Source: Cymbomonas tetramitiformis
Lineage: Eukaryota > Chlorophyta > Pyramimonadophyceae > Pyramimonadales > Pyramimonadaceae
Assembly: GCA_001247695.2 (NCBI GenBank)
Contig: LGRX02024752.1
Coordinates: forward strand, 1 to 64,000
Length of the DNA: 64,000 nt
Reading direction: 5' to 3'
This document shows positions 35,101-45,839 of this stretch, in pieces. The translations under genes and the position numbers were made by a program. Position 1 is the first letter of the stretch. Each line of letters begins with the position of its first letter. The notes under the pieces are model-generated. The model worked only from the letters and a program-made list of their open reading frames with translations, made no database searches and was not told the origin of the DNA.

Positions 35101-36561
35101 TCGAAACTTTTTCCACTTGCTGACCTAAGACAGGAAATGAATGAGGAATTATACTTACACGCTCTCCCGGAAGCTAGCATGTACCGTCCATCAAGTTCAA
35201 AAAAGAATACCATTGCTGTGACCGCAAAGCCTGAAGTGGACCATGTTAAGGGAACAATTAAATATCCCGAACTCCAATATGTTCAAAAGAAAGAGTTTTG
35301 GAAACTTTTGGCTTGGCACCGTCTTTCCAACAAAGCAGTCCCATGCTCACTTGCGGAGTACTCGAATAGGGCACACGATATCCATGAAGCCCTCAATGCA
35401 TGTAAGTTTGAATCGGGAGACCCTAAAAACTGCTATGCAATAAGAAGAAGCCTCTTAGATATTTTGGTGGATGACAGAAACCTTGACAAAAACGGCTGTG
35501 AACTTTTCTCCAACCCACTAAATGCCCACCCTAGAATTTACTCGAGAAGATGCATACCCACCACTAGAATGAAAAAAGCCCTCAGGCCCTTCTGTTATCA
35601 TGGGAAAATCGGTTTTGATGGCCTCGCTTGGGATGCCTACGTGGACCCGTTAACAGGCATTGGCAGAATAGTTTACGGAAATCCCCCCTTTGATGGAAAG
35701 GATAAGGGCAAATCTTCGGCGGTTATGACTACCTTGGAAATGGGACATAAAGCGGCCAACACTGTACCCGGATTTTCAGGAACATGGATTCTTCCACTGT
35801 CTCCCAAAAACCAAAAAAGATGGTTTGATAAAGGATTTAAACTTGTTTTCAGATTCCCGCATAACACTATTCCATTTATCCCACATGGTTATTGGACGGG
35901 CGATGACCCCTACGTTCTCCCAGGTGGCGGATGCTATAAGGATGATTTCTCGGATGTCGTTATCATAGCTATAGACAGTGCACCCAGCGATACTCAACCA
36001 GCCTTTGACTGGAGGCCTACACAGAAAAAGATTGCTAGATGGTTCCTCAATGTCCTTCCTAAGTCCAGAGTCACGGAGAGGAGACTAGAATACACTGGAG
36101 TTAGCCCTGATATTTGGAATGAAGTTCTGAACGAAAGGGACAACGTACTCCCTTCTTCGTTGTGCCCATGGCCCACTCAAGACCCCCCCTATCATCAGAA
36201 TGGTGCTGAGCATTATTATGGCGGTCACCATGACACGACAATCACCAACGTAGCTTCTAAGCCCTTCATTAGCACCGTGAAATGGCCCAAAGCACTTACA
36301 CTCATGGGGTACCTCCCTCCTCTTTTCGGTACTGTCCTCAACACGATAGGTGTTCCCCGTGGCAAGATTAAACCTCTCCTTAAAAAACTTTCAAGAATCT
36401 GTAGGCAACACACCAGAAATAGACGAGACGTGTTTCTGTTAAACACCCCCACCACCTTGAACACTGACCCGCATACAGTTGACATCTTGGGCAATGAGAC
36501 CATGACGGAAACAGAAGCTGTGCAAAAAACAAACGACTTTCTTCAAACCCTCCTGCAATAA
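29187..36561 (+). pseudogene. LINE polyprotein: endonuclease, reverse transcriptase, RNase H, zinc knuckle, NPPF domain
   Basis: Resumes in frame after the LTR insertion. Endonuclease (about 29250-30040): MNMRGL, ISETK and SDHGIVWAEF match APE-type nucleases, with GDKN where GDFN is usual. RT (about 31550-32480): VYLDLKQAFD supplies the first Asp, CGVPQGEVLSP is the typical loop, and FFCDDI replaces the usual YADD. RNase H: SDGS near 34090, then, after a frame change at a C run (34196-34203), SAEIAGL, AIDSMAAI and RGHNNDKVHDRVDRTAK. Zinc knuckle C-X2-C-X9-H-X4-C near 34906-34963. A further 480 residues contain YGNPPFDG (about 35674-35697), the (N/D)PP(Y/F) signature of amino-methyltransferases. 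Only the single frameshift spoils this half. Confidence 0.82.
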
Positions 36562-37369
36562 TTTTCAAAAGCCTTGCAATAAAAGATGGCTCTCTGTCCT
36601 ATAGGGGAGGGGCCCTCCCCCCCCTCTCCCCTCCCCCCACCACCCCCTCTCCTCCGCCCACCACGACCTCCTTCCTCATCGTCTCCAAATCCCCCTTAAT
36701 TCTTCGACTTCCCTCCCCACCGCTTAGTTTCAGCCACCCCTCCACTCACCCGGCCATGGCTGCTTCTCCATCTTCTAGAGTTTTTTGCTTAGCACCTAGC
36801 TTTTTCTCTAAATGTCACCCTGCTGAAAAGTGGGTTGAGCCCCTTTGTGGGCGCGCTATAGTAGAGGGAGTAGCCCCTAGTGTTTTCACTATCCTGCTTT
36901 GCAGGGTTACCGCACTCTCAGGACTTTGTCCCTTCTGCTAGCGTAAATGTTTTATTATTATTTCCCATGGGACTAATTTGACCGATATTGCGTCATGGGC
37001 ACCCCTTGCTTGCCCGCCCATACACGCGGGGCGCGGGCGGTGCTATCTGCCGTGCACGCGGCGCCGGCGGCACGCACCCAAGGTGTGCCGCGCGGGCGGC
37101 GGCCACGATGCGATACCATAGGCAAAATTTACCATTTAGATGTAGTTTGACGTGTACAAAGCCCTACAACCACCTACCATGTCGCCACATGGCCCCCCAG
37201 ACGGGCGCAAGCCGCCCCACCAAAACGGGCGAAAATCGGAAAAAGCCAGATTTCGGCAGTGAGCTTCCCGTGGAATGAGCCCCCTCCAGTGCGACCCGCA
37301 GGGGGTGTGGACCCCTATAGCGGGATGTTTTGGACCCATTGGGACCCCATGGGACTAATTTGACCGATA
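36562..37369. other. No gene; pyrimidine-rich tract and a duplicated segment
   Basis: 36600-36730 is C/T-rich and may be the LINE 3' end or an unrelated tract. 36964-37122 (CCATGGGACTAATTTGACCG and onward) is a second copy of the sequence that was the target of the next LTR element, whose two halves lie at 37347-37369 and 40958-41094. The duplication therefore predates that insertion. Confidence 0.6.
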
Positions 37370-37604
37370 TGTTGGACTTTAGGTTCAGGGTTATTATTAT
37401 GGGCTCTGATAGCCCCTAGCCTGACCTGTCTTTGATCGGAACCGTGACTCCGCTAGTAGCTAGGATGACAGTACAGTAGTACTGTACTGTCAGTCATTAT
37501 TTCGTATTATCCGGGTTTCCGAGATGCATGATAAAAGCACTCGGCCGGACTGCTTATGGAGCTTAGCCAGTTCGTTTTCACCGAGCGGAACACCTGTTCT
37601 CGCA
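37370..37604 (+). repeat. 5' LTR of family B copy 1
   Basis: 235 bp. Contains a perfect hairpin at 37466-37492 with 12-base arms (TGACAGTACAGT) and a 3-base loop, present in all six family B LTRs of the window. GGTTATGCGCGTCACCACTT follows the LTR in every copy and may be the primer-binding region, although it does not begin TGG. Confidence 0.92.
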
Positions 37605-37998
37605 GGTTATGCGCGTCACCACTTTCCCGGTAATTCTGATGGCACAGCGCCTAGCTGTTGCCATGATTGGCCAAGTTTTGACATAGAGATGGGGTGGGCG
37701 CCCCCTTAGACAGTGGTTTTCTCTTCGCAGTATGGCCTCTTTTTGAAGTGGAGATCAGCTTTTTGGCATTTATTTGGCAGCAGTATCGTCGCTGGTTATG
37801 GTTATGCTTTACGTTCCGTTTGATCAGCGGGCAGGACACTCCGCGTTTTGTGGGTCGCTCCCACTATTAGCCACTCGGCTCATGACCTGCTTGATTGTGT
37901 TATTGTTTGCTGAGACTCCTGCAGGGATTGGCCGCTGCGGGATTACCGTCTACTGTCGCACCGCTAGCCCACATTCCCGTCTCACCGTCAATTTTATA

Positions 37999-40539
37999 AT
38001 GGATACACCACAGAGACCACGTACTCGCGCTAGGGCGCGGAAGCTAGCTACAATTTTCGATGATGTTGGAGCGTTAAATGCAGCAACACCCTCAACTCCG
38101 CATTTGGATTCGGCTGCGTCGGAAGCTTCGACTGCGGCTGCCACTCTCGTGCACCGGTTGCGCAGAGATTCGTTTGACGTTCAGAGCTCGAAAACTGCAG
38201 CGACGAAAGTGCTGGGCGACAAGGTCGCAAAATTCCGTGGGGACGAGACGTCAGCTTCGGACATTTTTTCTCAGTTGGTGTCAGAGCTTCAGCAACTTTT
38301 CACGCTGCAGTCGACGGCATTCGCACCCTTGTTTGACCTGACTGCTGTTGACACCCCTGTTCTGCCTGCTGCCAATGAACTTTTGTATTCTGTGCTGCTG
38401 CTGCTAACTGCGCCAGGGTCTCCTGCCCGTAATTGGGTAGAGGCTTCTGGTGCGGATGTTCCTGCTGATGGCAAACGCGCCACCCTCGAGGTGGTGCGTA
38501 TGCTTGCTGACGCGTCGACTCCGTTCGATGCTTTGACTGAGCTGCTTGATGTGAAGATTTCTGATGAGTATGACCCTGATGCAGGGATTCGCCTTTTTAA
38601 CAGCTGTCTTCGGGATGCACAGCGTCTGACGACGCTGCCCGAAGACGTTGTTAAAAGGCAGTTCCTCTCTGCTCTATCTGGGCAGGCTTACGCCACGCTA
38701 GTTGACTCGTTTGCTCGAGCTGACCAGCGTGCGGCTGTGAGTCTGCTCACCCTGCAGGCGCGCGTGCGCGAGCAGTACCGCTGCGGGCGGCTCTCGGGCA
38801 AGCGCACCGCAGGGCGCCCCATGTCTGTAGCATCTTGCACCACTGACACTGGCCTGGCTTCGGCCGTTGAACGGCTCAGTGCTCAGTTGGTCAAGTTGCA
38901 GCGGGATGTGGATTCCCTTAAGAAGGGTGGCTCCAAGCCGCCTCATGGGAAGCACACTCCGCGCAATTTCCACCGACCTGGAGTGCAGCCGCTTACTCAT
39001 TCCGCCTCTTCGGAGGTGGCTTTTGACAACCCAGGGTAGATATCTTCCGCGGAGGTGACTCGGCCCGCATTGGGAATTTACTTCGGCCATATTTCGGCCC
39101 GTCTCGGCCCGAACCCAAAATTGCCCAAAATTTTAATTTTAAGTACTGTATGACAATTTGTCAAAAATCGATAAAATTTTGGAAATTTATCGATTTTCCC
39201 CTCAATGCGACTCGGCCCATCCGCAACTTTTCCTTCGGCCCGCCTTCGGCCCGGGCCTCCGTGACACGGCCCCGGGCCGGCCAATCCCAAGAAGATATCT
39301 TCCCTGTTGACAAGCGGTCTGGCACCTTTGTCCCAACGTGCAGGCACGAAAAGTGCCGCGCCGTTGGGTCAAAGCATTGGCTCAGTGAGTGTCCTCACAA
39401 GGACACTCACCCGTTGTCCATCTCGGCATCCTACTGCCAAGCCGTCGAGTCTTATGACTCCGACGCGCTTGCCCTTCGTTTTCAGCGGTACTATGACGCT
39501 GGGGATGAGGGGTCCATGGAGCACTTGTGTGCTCTCGTGGGGCAACCTGAAATCTGTGAACTGTCTGCACATGCCTTTGCTCCAGAGCCTACGGCTCTGC
39601 AGCAGTTCAAGGATGTTGCTGCCTCTGCTGAGTCTGCACCTGTTGAGCATCTCTCTATTGGCCGCGGTTGCGTTTGCTGCGGTCAGCGGTCCGCTTGCGG
39701 GTGGTGTCGCTGAGCCGACCACTGACGGGCAGCTGCTGCCGCGGGCCTCTGCACCTGTGCATGGTGAGCCGGTTGACTTGCATGAAGTCAACCGTGCCGC
39801 CTTTGTGCCGCCGTCGGCCTCTCTGGCTCTCGGCCCAATGGCTCCTGCTGACAGTTCTTTCAAAACATTCAACACTGTCCACCCTGACTGGTTTGACATT
39901 GACCCTGAGCCTGTTGATGTCTGTGACTCCGATGATGATGGGGAGGGCTCCAACTACCCTCCTGGTGTCTGCCTGACTGAAATTGAGGGGGGTGCACCGC
40001 CGACGACTGCAGCATTTCGGCGGTTCGGAGTCCCCAGAGGCTCCAGGCCATTTGGCATCGGTGAATTTGCACTCACTCTTTTCATGGTGGCTACGTTTCT
40101 GTTCAGTGCTACGGCGATGCCGACCCTCGTGGTCGGCGGTGGTGTCAGGGGCCTGGTTGAGCCCGGAGCCACTTACGGCTACGGTTCGCTGCGGTCCCAT
40201 GAAGCACTGCTGGATTCTTTTGACCCACCTATGGTTCCTGCTGGCTCGTCATTGCCGCCTCGGGATGTGCCGCGGTTCTTTTCTCAATCGGCCTCGGCTA
40301 CTTACCAGTCTGATGATTTTGCCACTCCACTCTGGGATCCGCCTGACCCGCTTGGGTCTGGTGGTGCTCTGGGATCGTCTGTTTCTGTCAGCTTCAATGT
40401 TCTTGCTCTCCCGCCTTGCCCACTTGGGTCTGGTGGTGTCAACATTTATGATGTCTCTTCTCAACTGACTTCGGATGCTTTTCTTGATTGGAATCCGTCA
40501 GCTGAACTCGGCTCTGCCGACCAACTTTACAGTGGCTAG
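37999..40539 (+). pseudogene. gag: Family B gag-like gene, interrupted by MITE and frameshift
   Basis: The start at 37999 (MDTPQRPR) agrees with the two intact family B copies. Intact copies continue from SEVAFDKRSG, but here a 277-bp MITE splits the frame at 39029/39307, and one extra base near 39665 shifts it again. The downstream half still encodes the knuckle (C-X4-C-X7-H-X4-C, at about 39340-39400 in another frame), the hydrophobic FALTLFMVATFLFSATA segment and the Gly/Pro-rich tail with a repeated DPLGSGG. It is non-functional. Confidence 0.85.
39030..39306. mobile_element. hAT-like MITE (277 bp) inside the gag gene
   Basis: Flanked by TTGACAA at 39023-39029 and 39307-39313. The ends are inverted: CAGGGTAGATATCTTC on the left and the complement of CAGGGAAGATATCTTC on the right. 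A CAGGG start and a 7-8-bp duplication suit the hAT superfamily. The interior is rich in CGGCCC words on both strands. Comparison with the two uninterrupted gag copies proves the insertion. Confidence 0.85.
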
Positions 40540-40722
40540 AGTCTGCTTATTTCAAATCCTGGAGGTGTGATTAGCCTTAGCCGCAGTGGTGGGTTGTGCC
40601 GGGACAAGTCCCCGGGCACCCAGCTAAAAGTATATCTGTTTCCAGTGAAGTGTTGTTTGTTATCTGTTTAGTTAGCTCCGCTTGCCTAGCCCTATTAGCT
40701 ACGGTCACAGCTCCGGGTGGTG

Positions 40723-40957
40723 TGCTGGACTTTAGGTTCAGGGTTATTGTTATGGGCTCTGATAGCCCCTAGCCTGACCTGTCTCTGATCGGAACCGTGA
40801 CTCCGCTAGTAGCTAGGATGACAGTACAGTAGTACTGTACTGTCAGTCATTATTTCGTATTATCCGGGTTTCCGAGATGCATGATAAAAGCACTCGGCCG
40901 GACTGCTTATGGAGCTTAACCAGTTCGTTTTCACCGAGCGGAACACCTGTTCTCGCA
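40723..40957 (+). repeat. 3' LTR of family B copy 1
   Basis: 235 bp, matching 37370-37604 apart from about four substitutions. Confidence 0.92.
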
Positions 40958-41093
40958 CGATATTGCGTCATGGGCACCCCTTGCTTGCCCGCCCATACAC
41001 GCGGGGCGCGGGCGGTGCTATCTGCCGTGCACGCGCCGGCGGCACGCACCCAAGGTGTGCCGCGCGGGCGGCCACCGCGGTGCGATACCATAG

Positions 41094-41460
41094 GAAACGC
41101 GGAGTAAACGCGGCTCGAGACCCTTGAACTTTGGCAGGTTGATCGCTTGGAAGCCTAGACACTCATGCGCAATGCAATCGTCTACAGCTTCGGCATACCG
41201 CATGTCCGTATCTCCCTTCTTCCCCCCCATGCCGGTCGGTAGGTTGGCACTATCGCCGCACGGTACGTACGCACGCACGAAGCAAGGCAATGTAAGGCAT
41301 GTGCAGGAAATAAAATTACCTTAACGGCGGCTGCGGTACAAAATCCAGATGCGCAGATACGCGCTGATACAGACGAACCAACCGAAACGAACGACACTGT
41401 AACGTGGTCGGAAGAGCCAAGGTTTTTAAAAGCGGTATACTTACTGTATTGTGTCATGCC
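41094..41460 (-). pseudogene. Possible host gene fragment, two exons
   Basis: On the minus strand an ORF from 41457 ends near a GTAATT donor at about 41322. A second open stretch (about 41290-41095) reads as a plausible protein (GKKGDTDMRYAEAVDDCIAHECLGF) until it meets the repeated segment at 41094. The coding look is better than chance, but there is no recognisable family, and the splice sites are guesses. Confidence 0.25.
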
Positions 41461-41596
41461 ACGGCGGAGACTATCCTCTACAGTAGATATTCATATGGGA
41501 TCCCTATTCATATACGTAGGCGATTATACGAGACATATACGAAGGTCACATGACAACGACAGATCGAGACTGATTGTACCCTTACTGTATTACCTG

Positions 41597-41826
41597 CGAG
41601 AACAGGTGTTCCGCTCGGGTAAAACTGGCTAAGCTCCCATAATCAGTCCGGCCGAGTGCTTTTATCATGCATCTCGGAAACCCGGATAATACGAAGTGAT
41701 GACTGACAGTACAGTACTACTGTACTGTCATCCTAGCTACTAGCGGAGTCACGGTTCCGATCAGAGACGGGTCAGGCTAGGGGCTATCAGAGCCCATAAT
41801 AATAACCCTGAACCTAAAGTCCAGCA
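41597..41826 (-). repeat. 3' LTR of family B copy 2
   Basis: 230 bp; carries the conserved 12-base-arm hairpin at about 41705-41731. Confidence 0.9.
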
Positions 41827-42008
41827 CACCACCCGGAGCTGTGACCGTAGCTAATAGGGCTAGGCAAGCGGAGCTAACTAAACAGATAACAAACAGCAAC
41901 TCACTGGAAACAGATATACTTTAAGCTGGGTGCCCGGGGACTTGTCCCGGCACAACCCACTACTGCGGCCAAGGCTAATCAAACCACCAGGATAACAGAT
42001 AAGCACAC

Positions 42009-44165
42009 TCAGCCACTGCAAAGCTGGTCGGCAGAGCCGAGTTCAGCGGTCGGATTCCAAGGCAGAAATACTCCCGAAGTGAGTTGAGATGATAATCGAA
42101 AGGCGTTGACACCACCAGACCCAAGAGGGTCAGGCGGATCCCGGAGTGGAATGTTAGGATGTCCAAATTGCAAAGCAGCCGAGGTCGATTGAAAAGAAAA
42201 TTGCGTTACGTCCCGCTGTGGCATTGACGAACCAGCAGTAACCACAGGCGGGCAAAGAGGATCCGGTAATGCATCGCTGAGACGAACCGCACCGCAATCG
42301 TAAGTGGCTCCGGGCTCAACCAGGCCCCTGACACCACCGCCGACCACGAGTGTCGGCATCGCCGCAGCACTGAAGAGGAATGTAGCCACCATGAAGAGAG
42401 TGAGTGCAAACTGACCGATGCCAAATGGCTTGGAGCCTCTGGGGACTCCGAATCGCCGAAGTGCCGTAGTCGCCGGCGTTGCACCCCCCTCGTTTTCAGT
42501 CAGGCAGACCTCATCGTCATCGGAATCACACACCTCAACAGGCTCAGGGTCGATGTCAAGCCAGTCAGGGTGCACAGCGTTGAATGTTTTGAAAGAGTTG
42601 TCAGCCGTAGCCATCGGGCCGAGAGCCAGAGAGGCAGACGGCGGCACGAAGGCGGTACGGCTGACCTCATGCAAGTCACTCGGCTCACGATGCACGGGTG
42701 CAGAGGCCTTCGGCAGCAGCCGCTTGCTGGCGGTCGGCTCAGCGACACCACCAGCAAGCGGACCGCTGACCTCAGCAAATGCAACACGGCCAATGGACAG
42801 GTGCTCATCAGGTGCAGACTCAGCAGAGGCAGCGGCATCCTTGAACTGCTGCAGAGCCGTAGGCTCTGGAGCAAAGGAATGCGCAGACAGCTCACAGACT
42901 TCAGGTTGCCCCACGAGAGCACACAAGTGCTCCATGGACCCCTCATCCCCAGCGTCATAGTACCGCTGAAAACGAAGGGCAAGCACGTCGGAGTCATAAG
43001 ACTCAACGGCTTGGCAGTAGGATGCCGAAATGGTCATTGGGTGAGTGTCCTTGTGAGGACACTCACTCAGCCAATGCTTCGACCCAACGGCGCGGCACTT
43101 CTCGTGCCTGCACGTTGGGACAAAGGTGCCAGACCGCTTGTCAAAAGCCACCTCCGAAGAGGCGGAATGAGCAAGCGGTTGCACTCCAGGTCGGTGGAAG
43201 TTGCGCGGAGTGTGTTTCCCAGGGGGCTTGGAGCCACCCTTCTTAAGGGAATCCACATCCCGCTGCAACTTGACCAACTGAGCACTGAGCCGATCAATGG
43301 CCGAAGCCAGGCCAGTGTCAGTGGTGCATGATGCAACAGACATGGGCCGCCCCGCAGTGCGCTTGCCCGAGAGCCGCCCGCAGCGGTACTGCTCGCGCAC
43401 GCGTGCCTGCAAGGTGAGCAGACTCACAGCCGCACGCTGGTCAGCTCGAGCAAACGAGTCAACCAGCGTGGCGTAAGCCGGTCCAGACAGGGCAGAGAGG
43501 AATTGCCTTTTAACAGCGTCTTCGGGCAGCGTCGTCAGACGCTGTGCATCCCGAAGACAACTGTTGAAAAGGCGAATCCCCGCATCAGGGTCACCCTCGT
43601 CAGAAATCTTCACGTCAAGCAGTTCAGTCAGAGCGTCGAACGGAGTCGACGCGTCAGCAAGCATACGCACCACCTCCAGGGTGGCGCGTTTGCCATCAGC
43701 AGGAACATCCGCACCAGAAGCCTCTACCCAATTACGGGCAGGAGACCCTGGCGCAGTCAGTAGCAGCGGCACAGAGTACAGCAGCTCATTTGCAGCAGGC
43801 AGAACAGGGGTGTCAGCAGCAGTCAGATCAAACAGGGGTGCGAATGCCGGCGACTGCAGTGTGAAGAGCTGCTGAAGTTCGGACACCAATTGAGAAAAAA
43901 TGTCCGAAGCCGATGATTCGTCCCCACGGAATTTTGCCGCTTTGTCGCCTAACACCTTCGTTGCCGCGGTTTTGGAACTCTGAACGTCGAATGAATCCCT
44001 GCGCAACCGATGAACGAGTGTGGCAGCCGCAGTCGAGGACTCCGACGCAGCCGAATCCAAGTGCGGAGTCGTGGGCGTGGCTGCATGCAACGCTCCAACA
44101 TCATCGAAAATCGTCGCTAATTTACGCGCTCTAGCGCGCGTACGTGGTCTTTGCGGTGTATCCAT
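42009..44165 (-). CDS. gag: Family B gag-like protein, intact
   Basis: 718 residues from ATG 44165 (MDTPQRPR), which follows a less conserved leader that is also open. Capsid-like N-terminal half with RKLATIFDDVGAL near the start and VDSFARADQRAAVSLLTLQARVREQY in the middle, the same order as in family A. A C-X4-C-X7-H-X4-C knuckle (CRHEKC...HWLSEC), acidic middle, hydrophobic FALTLFMVATFLFSAAAMPTLVVGG segment and Gly/Pro-rich tail follow. The intact frame suggests this copy can still supply Gag. Putative role: RNA packaging particle; the membrane segment is unexplained. Confidence 0.82.
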   Translation of the reverse strand: MDTPQRPRTRARARKLATIFDDVGALHAATPTTPHLDSAASESSTAAATLVHRLRRDSFDVQSSKTAATKVLGDKAAKFRGDESSASDIFSQLVSELQQLFTLQSPAFAPLFDLTAADTPVLPAANELLYSVPLLLTAPGSPARNWVEASGADVPADGKRATLEVVRMLADASTPFDALTELLDVKISDEGDPDAGIRLFNSCLRDAQRLTTLPEDAVKRQFLSALSGPAYATLVDSFARADQRAAVSLLTLQARVREQYRCGRLSGKRTAGRPMSVASCTTDTGLASAIDRLSAQLVKLQRDVDSLKKGGSKPPGKHTPRNFHRPGVQPLAHSASSEVAFDKRSGTFVPTCRHEKCRAVGSKHWLSECPHKDTHPMTISASYCQAVESYDSDVLALRFQRYYDAGDEGSMEHLCALVGQPEVCELSAHSFAPEPTALQQFKDAAASAESAPDEHLSIGRVAFAEVSGPLAGGVAEPTASKRLLPKASAPVHREPSDLHEVSRTAFVPPSASLALGPMATADNSFKTFNAVHPDWLDIDPEPVEVCDSDDDEVCLTENEGGATPATTALRRFGVPRGSKPFGIGQFALTLFMVATFLFSAAAMPTLVVGGGVRGLVEPGATYDCGAVRLSDALPDPLCPPVVTAGSSMPQRDVTQFSFQSTSAALQFGHPNIPLRDPPDPLGSGGVNAFRLSSQLTSGVFLPWNPTAELGSADQLCSG

Positions 44166-44572
44166 AATAAAAATGACGGTGAGATGGGGAGCGTGGGCTA
44201 GAGTGGCGGCAGTAGAAAGATCAGAAAATGCAGCGGCCAATCCCTGCAGAAGCCTCAGTAACAAGAACAACATCAGACAGGTCATGAGCCGATTGGCTAA
44301 AAGTGGTTGCGAGCCACAAACCCACAATACGCGGAATGTCCTCTCCACCGGCCAGGTGAAACGTAAGAAGAAGCCATAATAAGCGACGATACTGCTGCCG
44401 ATAAATGTTCCGTAAAACTGATCTCCACTTCAAAAGAAGGCCATACCGCGGAAAGACGAACTACTGCCTAAGGGGGCGCCCACCCCATCTCTGTGTCAAA
44501 ACTTAGCCAAACATGGCAACAGCTAGGCGCTGTGCCATCAGAATTACTAGGGAAGTGGTGACGCGCATAACC

Positions 44573-44808
44573 TGCGAGAACAGGTGTTCCGCTCGGGTAA
44601 AACAAACTGGCTAAGCTCCCATAATCAGTCCGGCCGAGTGCTTTTATCATGCATCTCGGAAACCCGGATAATACGAAGTGATGATTGACAGTACAGTACT
44701 ACTGTACTGTCATCCTAGCTACTAGCGGAGTCACGGTTCCGATCAGAGACGGGTCAGGCTAGGGGCTATCAGAGCCCATAATAATAACCCTGAACCTAAA
44801 GTCCAGCA
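44573..44808 (-). repeat. 5' LTR of family B copy 2
   Basis: 236 bp; see the element entry for the differences from its partner. Confidence 0.9.
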
Positions 44809-44816
44809 TTACCAAA

Positions 44817-45178
44817 TGTACCCTTATTACACGGGGGAAAAATGGTGATCTTGCGCCACCCAGTTCAAGCGCTGTACCGCGATGGGGTTCAACCCACGTG
44901 GCAAAAGGTTCGCGCATACGTCTATAAAAACTAATTTTTATGCTCTTGCGAACTTAAATCGGCGTTTGCTATTGGTTTCAGATATGCGGGGGGTTTTCAC
45001 CAGCTATTTACAACACTGTTTCGACCGTTTTCGCTCCAGATAAGGCGAATCACAACATCGACCGATATATGGGGCGTTCGGGCTTCCAAATTTACTCAAA
45101 ATTCAACTTGGGTTAACTGGGTTTGGGCTATATATCGCCGCAAGGTATCGCCCACGGAATTGTGGTAATAAGGGTACA
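44817..45178. mobile_element. Possible MITE with TGTACCCTTATTAC ends
   Basis: TGTACCCTTATTAC at 44817 and its complement ending at 45178 form 14-bp inverted ends around about 360 bases without an ORF. No convincing target duplication. Related GTACCCTTATTA words occur at 22567, 22756 and 41574. Confidence 0.45.
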
Positions 45179-45201
45179 GTTGTAATAAGGGTACACCCGC
45201 C

Positions 45202-45295
45202 TATACAAGTCCCGCCATCGTCTCTACAAGTCCCGCCATATCGTCTACTACAAGTCCCGCCAGTATCGTCTACTACAAGTCCCGCCAGTATCGTC
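45202..45295 (+). repeat. 25-bp minisatellite, four copies
   Basis: Four tandem units containing TACAAGTCCCGCC; the last two are identical to the two at 22505-22554, and the first two are shorter. Confidence 0.85.
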
Positions 45296-45565
45296 TAGAA
45301 AATGCTTGTAGTTGTACGAACGCTGTGGCGAATTTTGCCCGTCGGCGGGTGGCGCTGGCGTCAGGTTTACCGCCCCGTCGGCGGTTGGTCGCTCGTTCAG
45401 AAATCTAGCGCCCCGCCAGAGTACATGGCGGTTGGCAGTTGGTCGAAAAATAAGGCGCCCCGCCGACGGTCGACTCCAAAAACCAATTTGCACCCCTGAT
45501 CGCTGATGGCGATGGCGTCATGGCGATGGCGATGGCAAATTGGCAATGGCGCTGGCGCAGTCGAG

Positions 45566-45815
45566 TGGCGCTGGCGATGGCGCTGGCGATGGCGATGGCG
45601 ATGGCGATGGCGATGGCGATGGCGATGGCGATGGCGATGGCGATGGGCATGGCGATGGCGATGGCGATGGCGATGGCGATGGCGATGGCGATGGCGATGG
45701 CGATGGCGATGGCGATGGCGATGGCGATGGCGATGGCGTGGCGATGGCGATGGCGATGGCGTGGCATGGCGATGGCGATGGCGATGGCGATGGCGATGGC
45801 GATGGCGATGGCGAT
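45566..45815 (+). repeat. GGCGAT hexanucleotide array (first)
   Basis: About 250 bases of GGCGAT with a few interruptions. All plus frames and the minus frames are open and give dipeptide repeats (Met-Ala, Gly-Asp, Arg-Trp); these are not treated as genes. Confidence 0.95.
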
Positions 45816-45839
45816 CAAGGATGCCGATTCAGTTTTTGG

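Larger units (their letters stand above)
22874..36561 (+). mobile_element. LINE-type retrotransposon with Ulp1 protease, EN, RT, RNase H and possible methyltransferase
   Basis: Two overlapping ORFs form one element: a basic protein (22874-23755) and a giant polyprotein (23746-36561). The second is interrupted by a 3.4-kb LTR insertion at 25762-29186 and one frameshift at 34196-34203. Removing the LTR element and one copy of its AAAAC target duplication restores a continuous frame. The lack of LTRs, the APE-type endonuclease and the C-terminal RNase H identify a non-LTR element. The 5' and 3' ends and target duplication are not resolved; coordinates give the coding span only. Confidence 0.8.
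37370..40957 (+). mobile_element. LTR retrotransposon, gag-only (family B), copy 1
   Basis: LTRs of 235 bp at 37370-37604 and 40723-40957 (about four substitutions between them), TG...CA ends, perfect 5-bp target duplication CGATA (37365-37369 and 40958-40962). One gag-like gene, broken by a MITE and a frameshift. No pol. Confidence 0.93.
41597..44808 (-). mobile_element. LTR retrotransposon, gag-only (family B), copy 2
   Basis: LTRs at 41597-41826 (230 bp) and 44573-44808 (236 bp), differing by two small indels and a substitution, with perfect 5-bp duplication TTACC (41592-41596 and 44809-44813). One intact gag-like gene on the minus strand, no pol. Confidence 0.93.

Noticed and set aside
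45202..45295. CRISPR-like 25-bp repeats
   Set aside because: Units are in direct tandem without spacers, in a eukaryotic setting.
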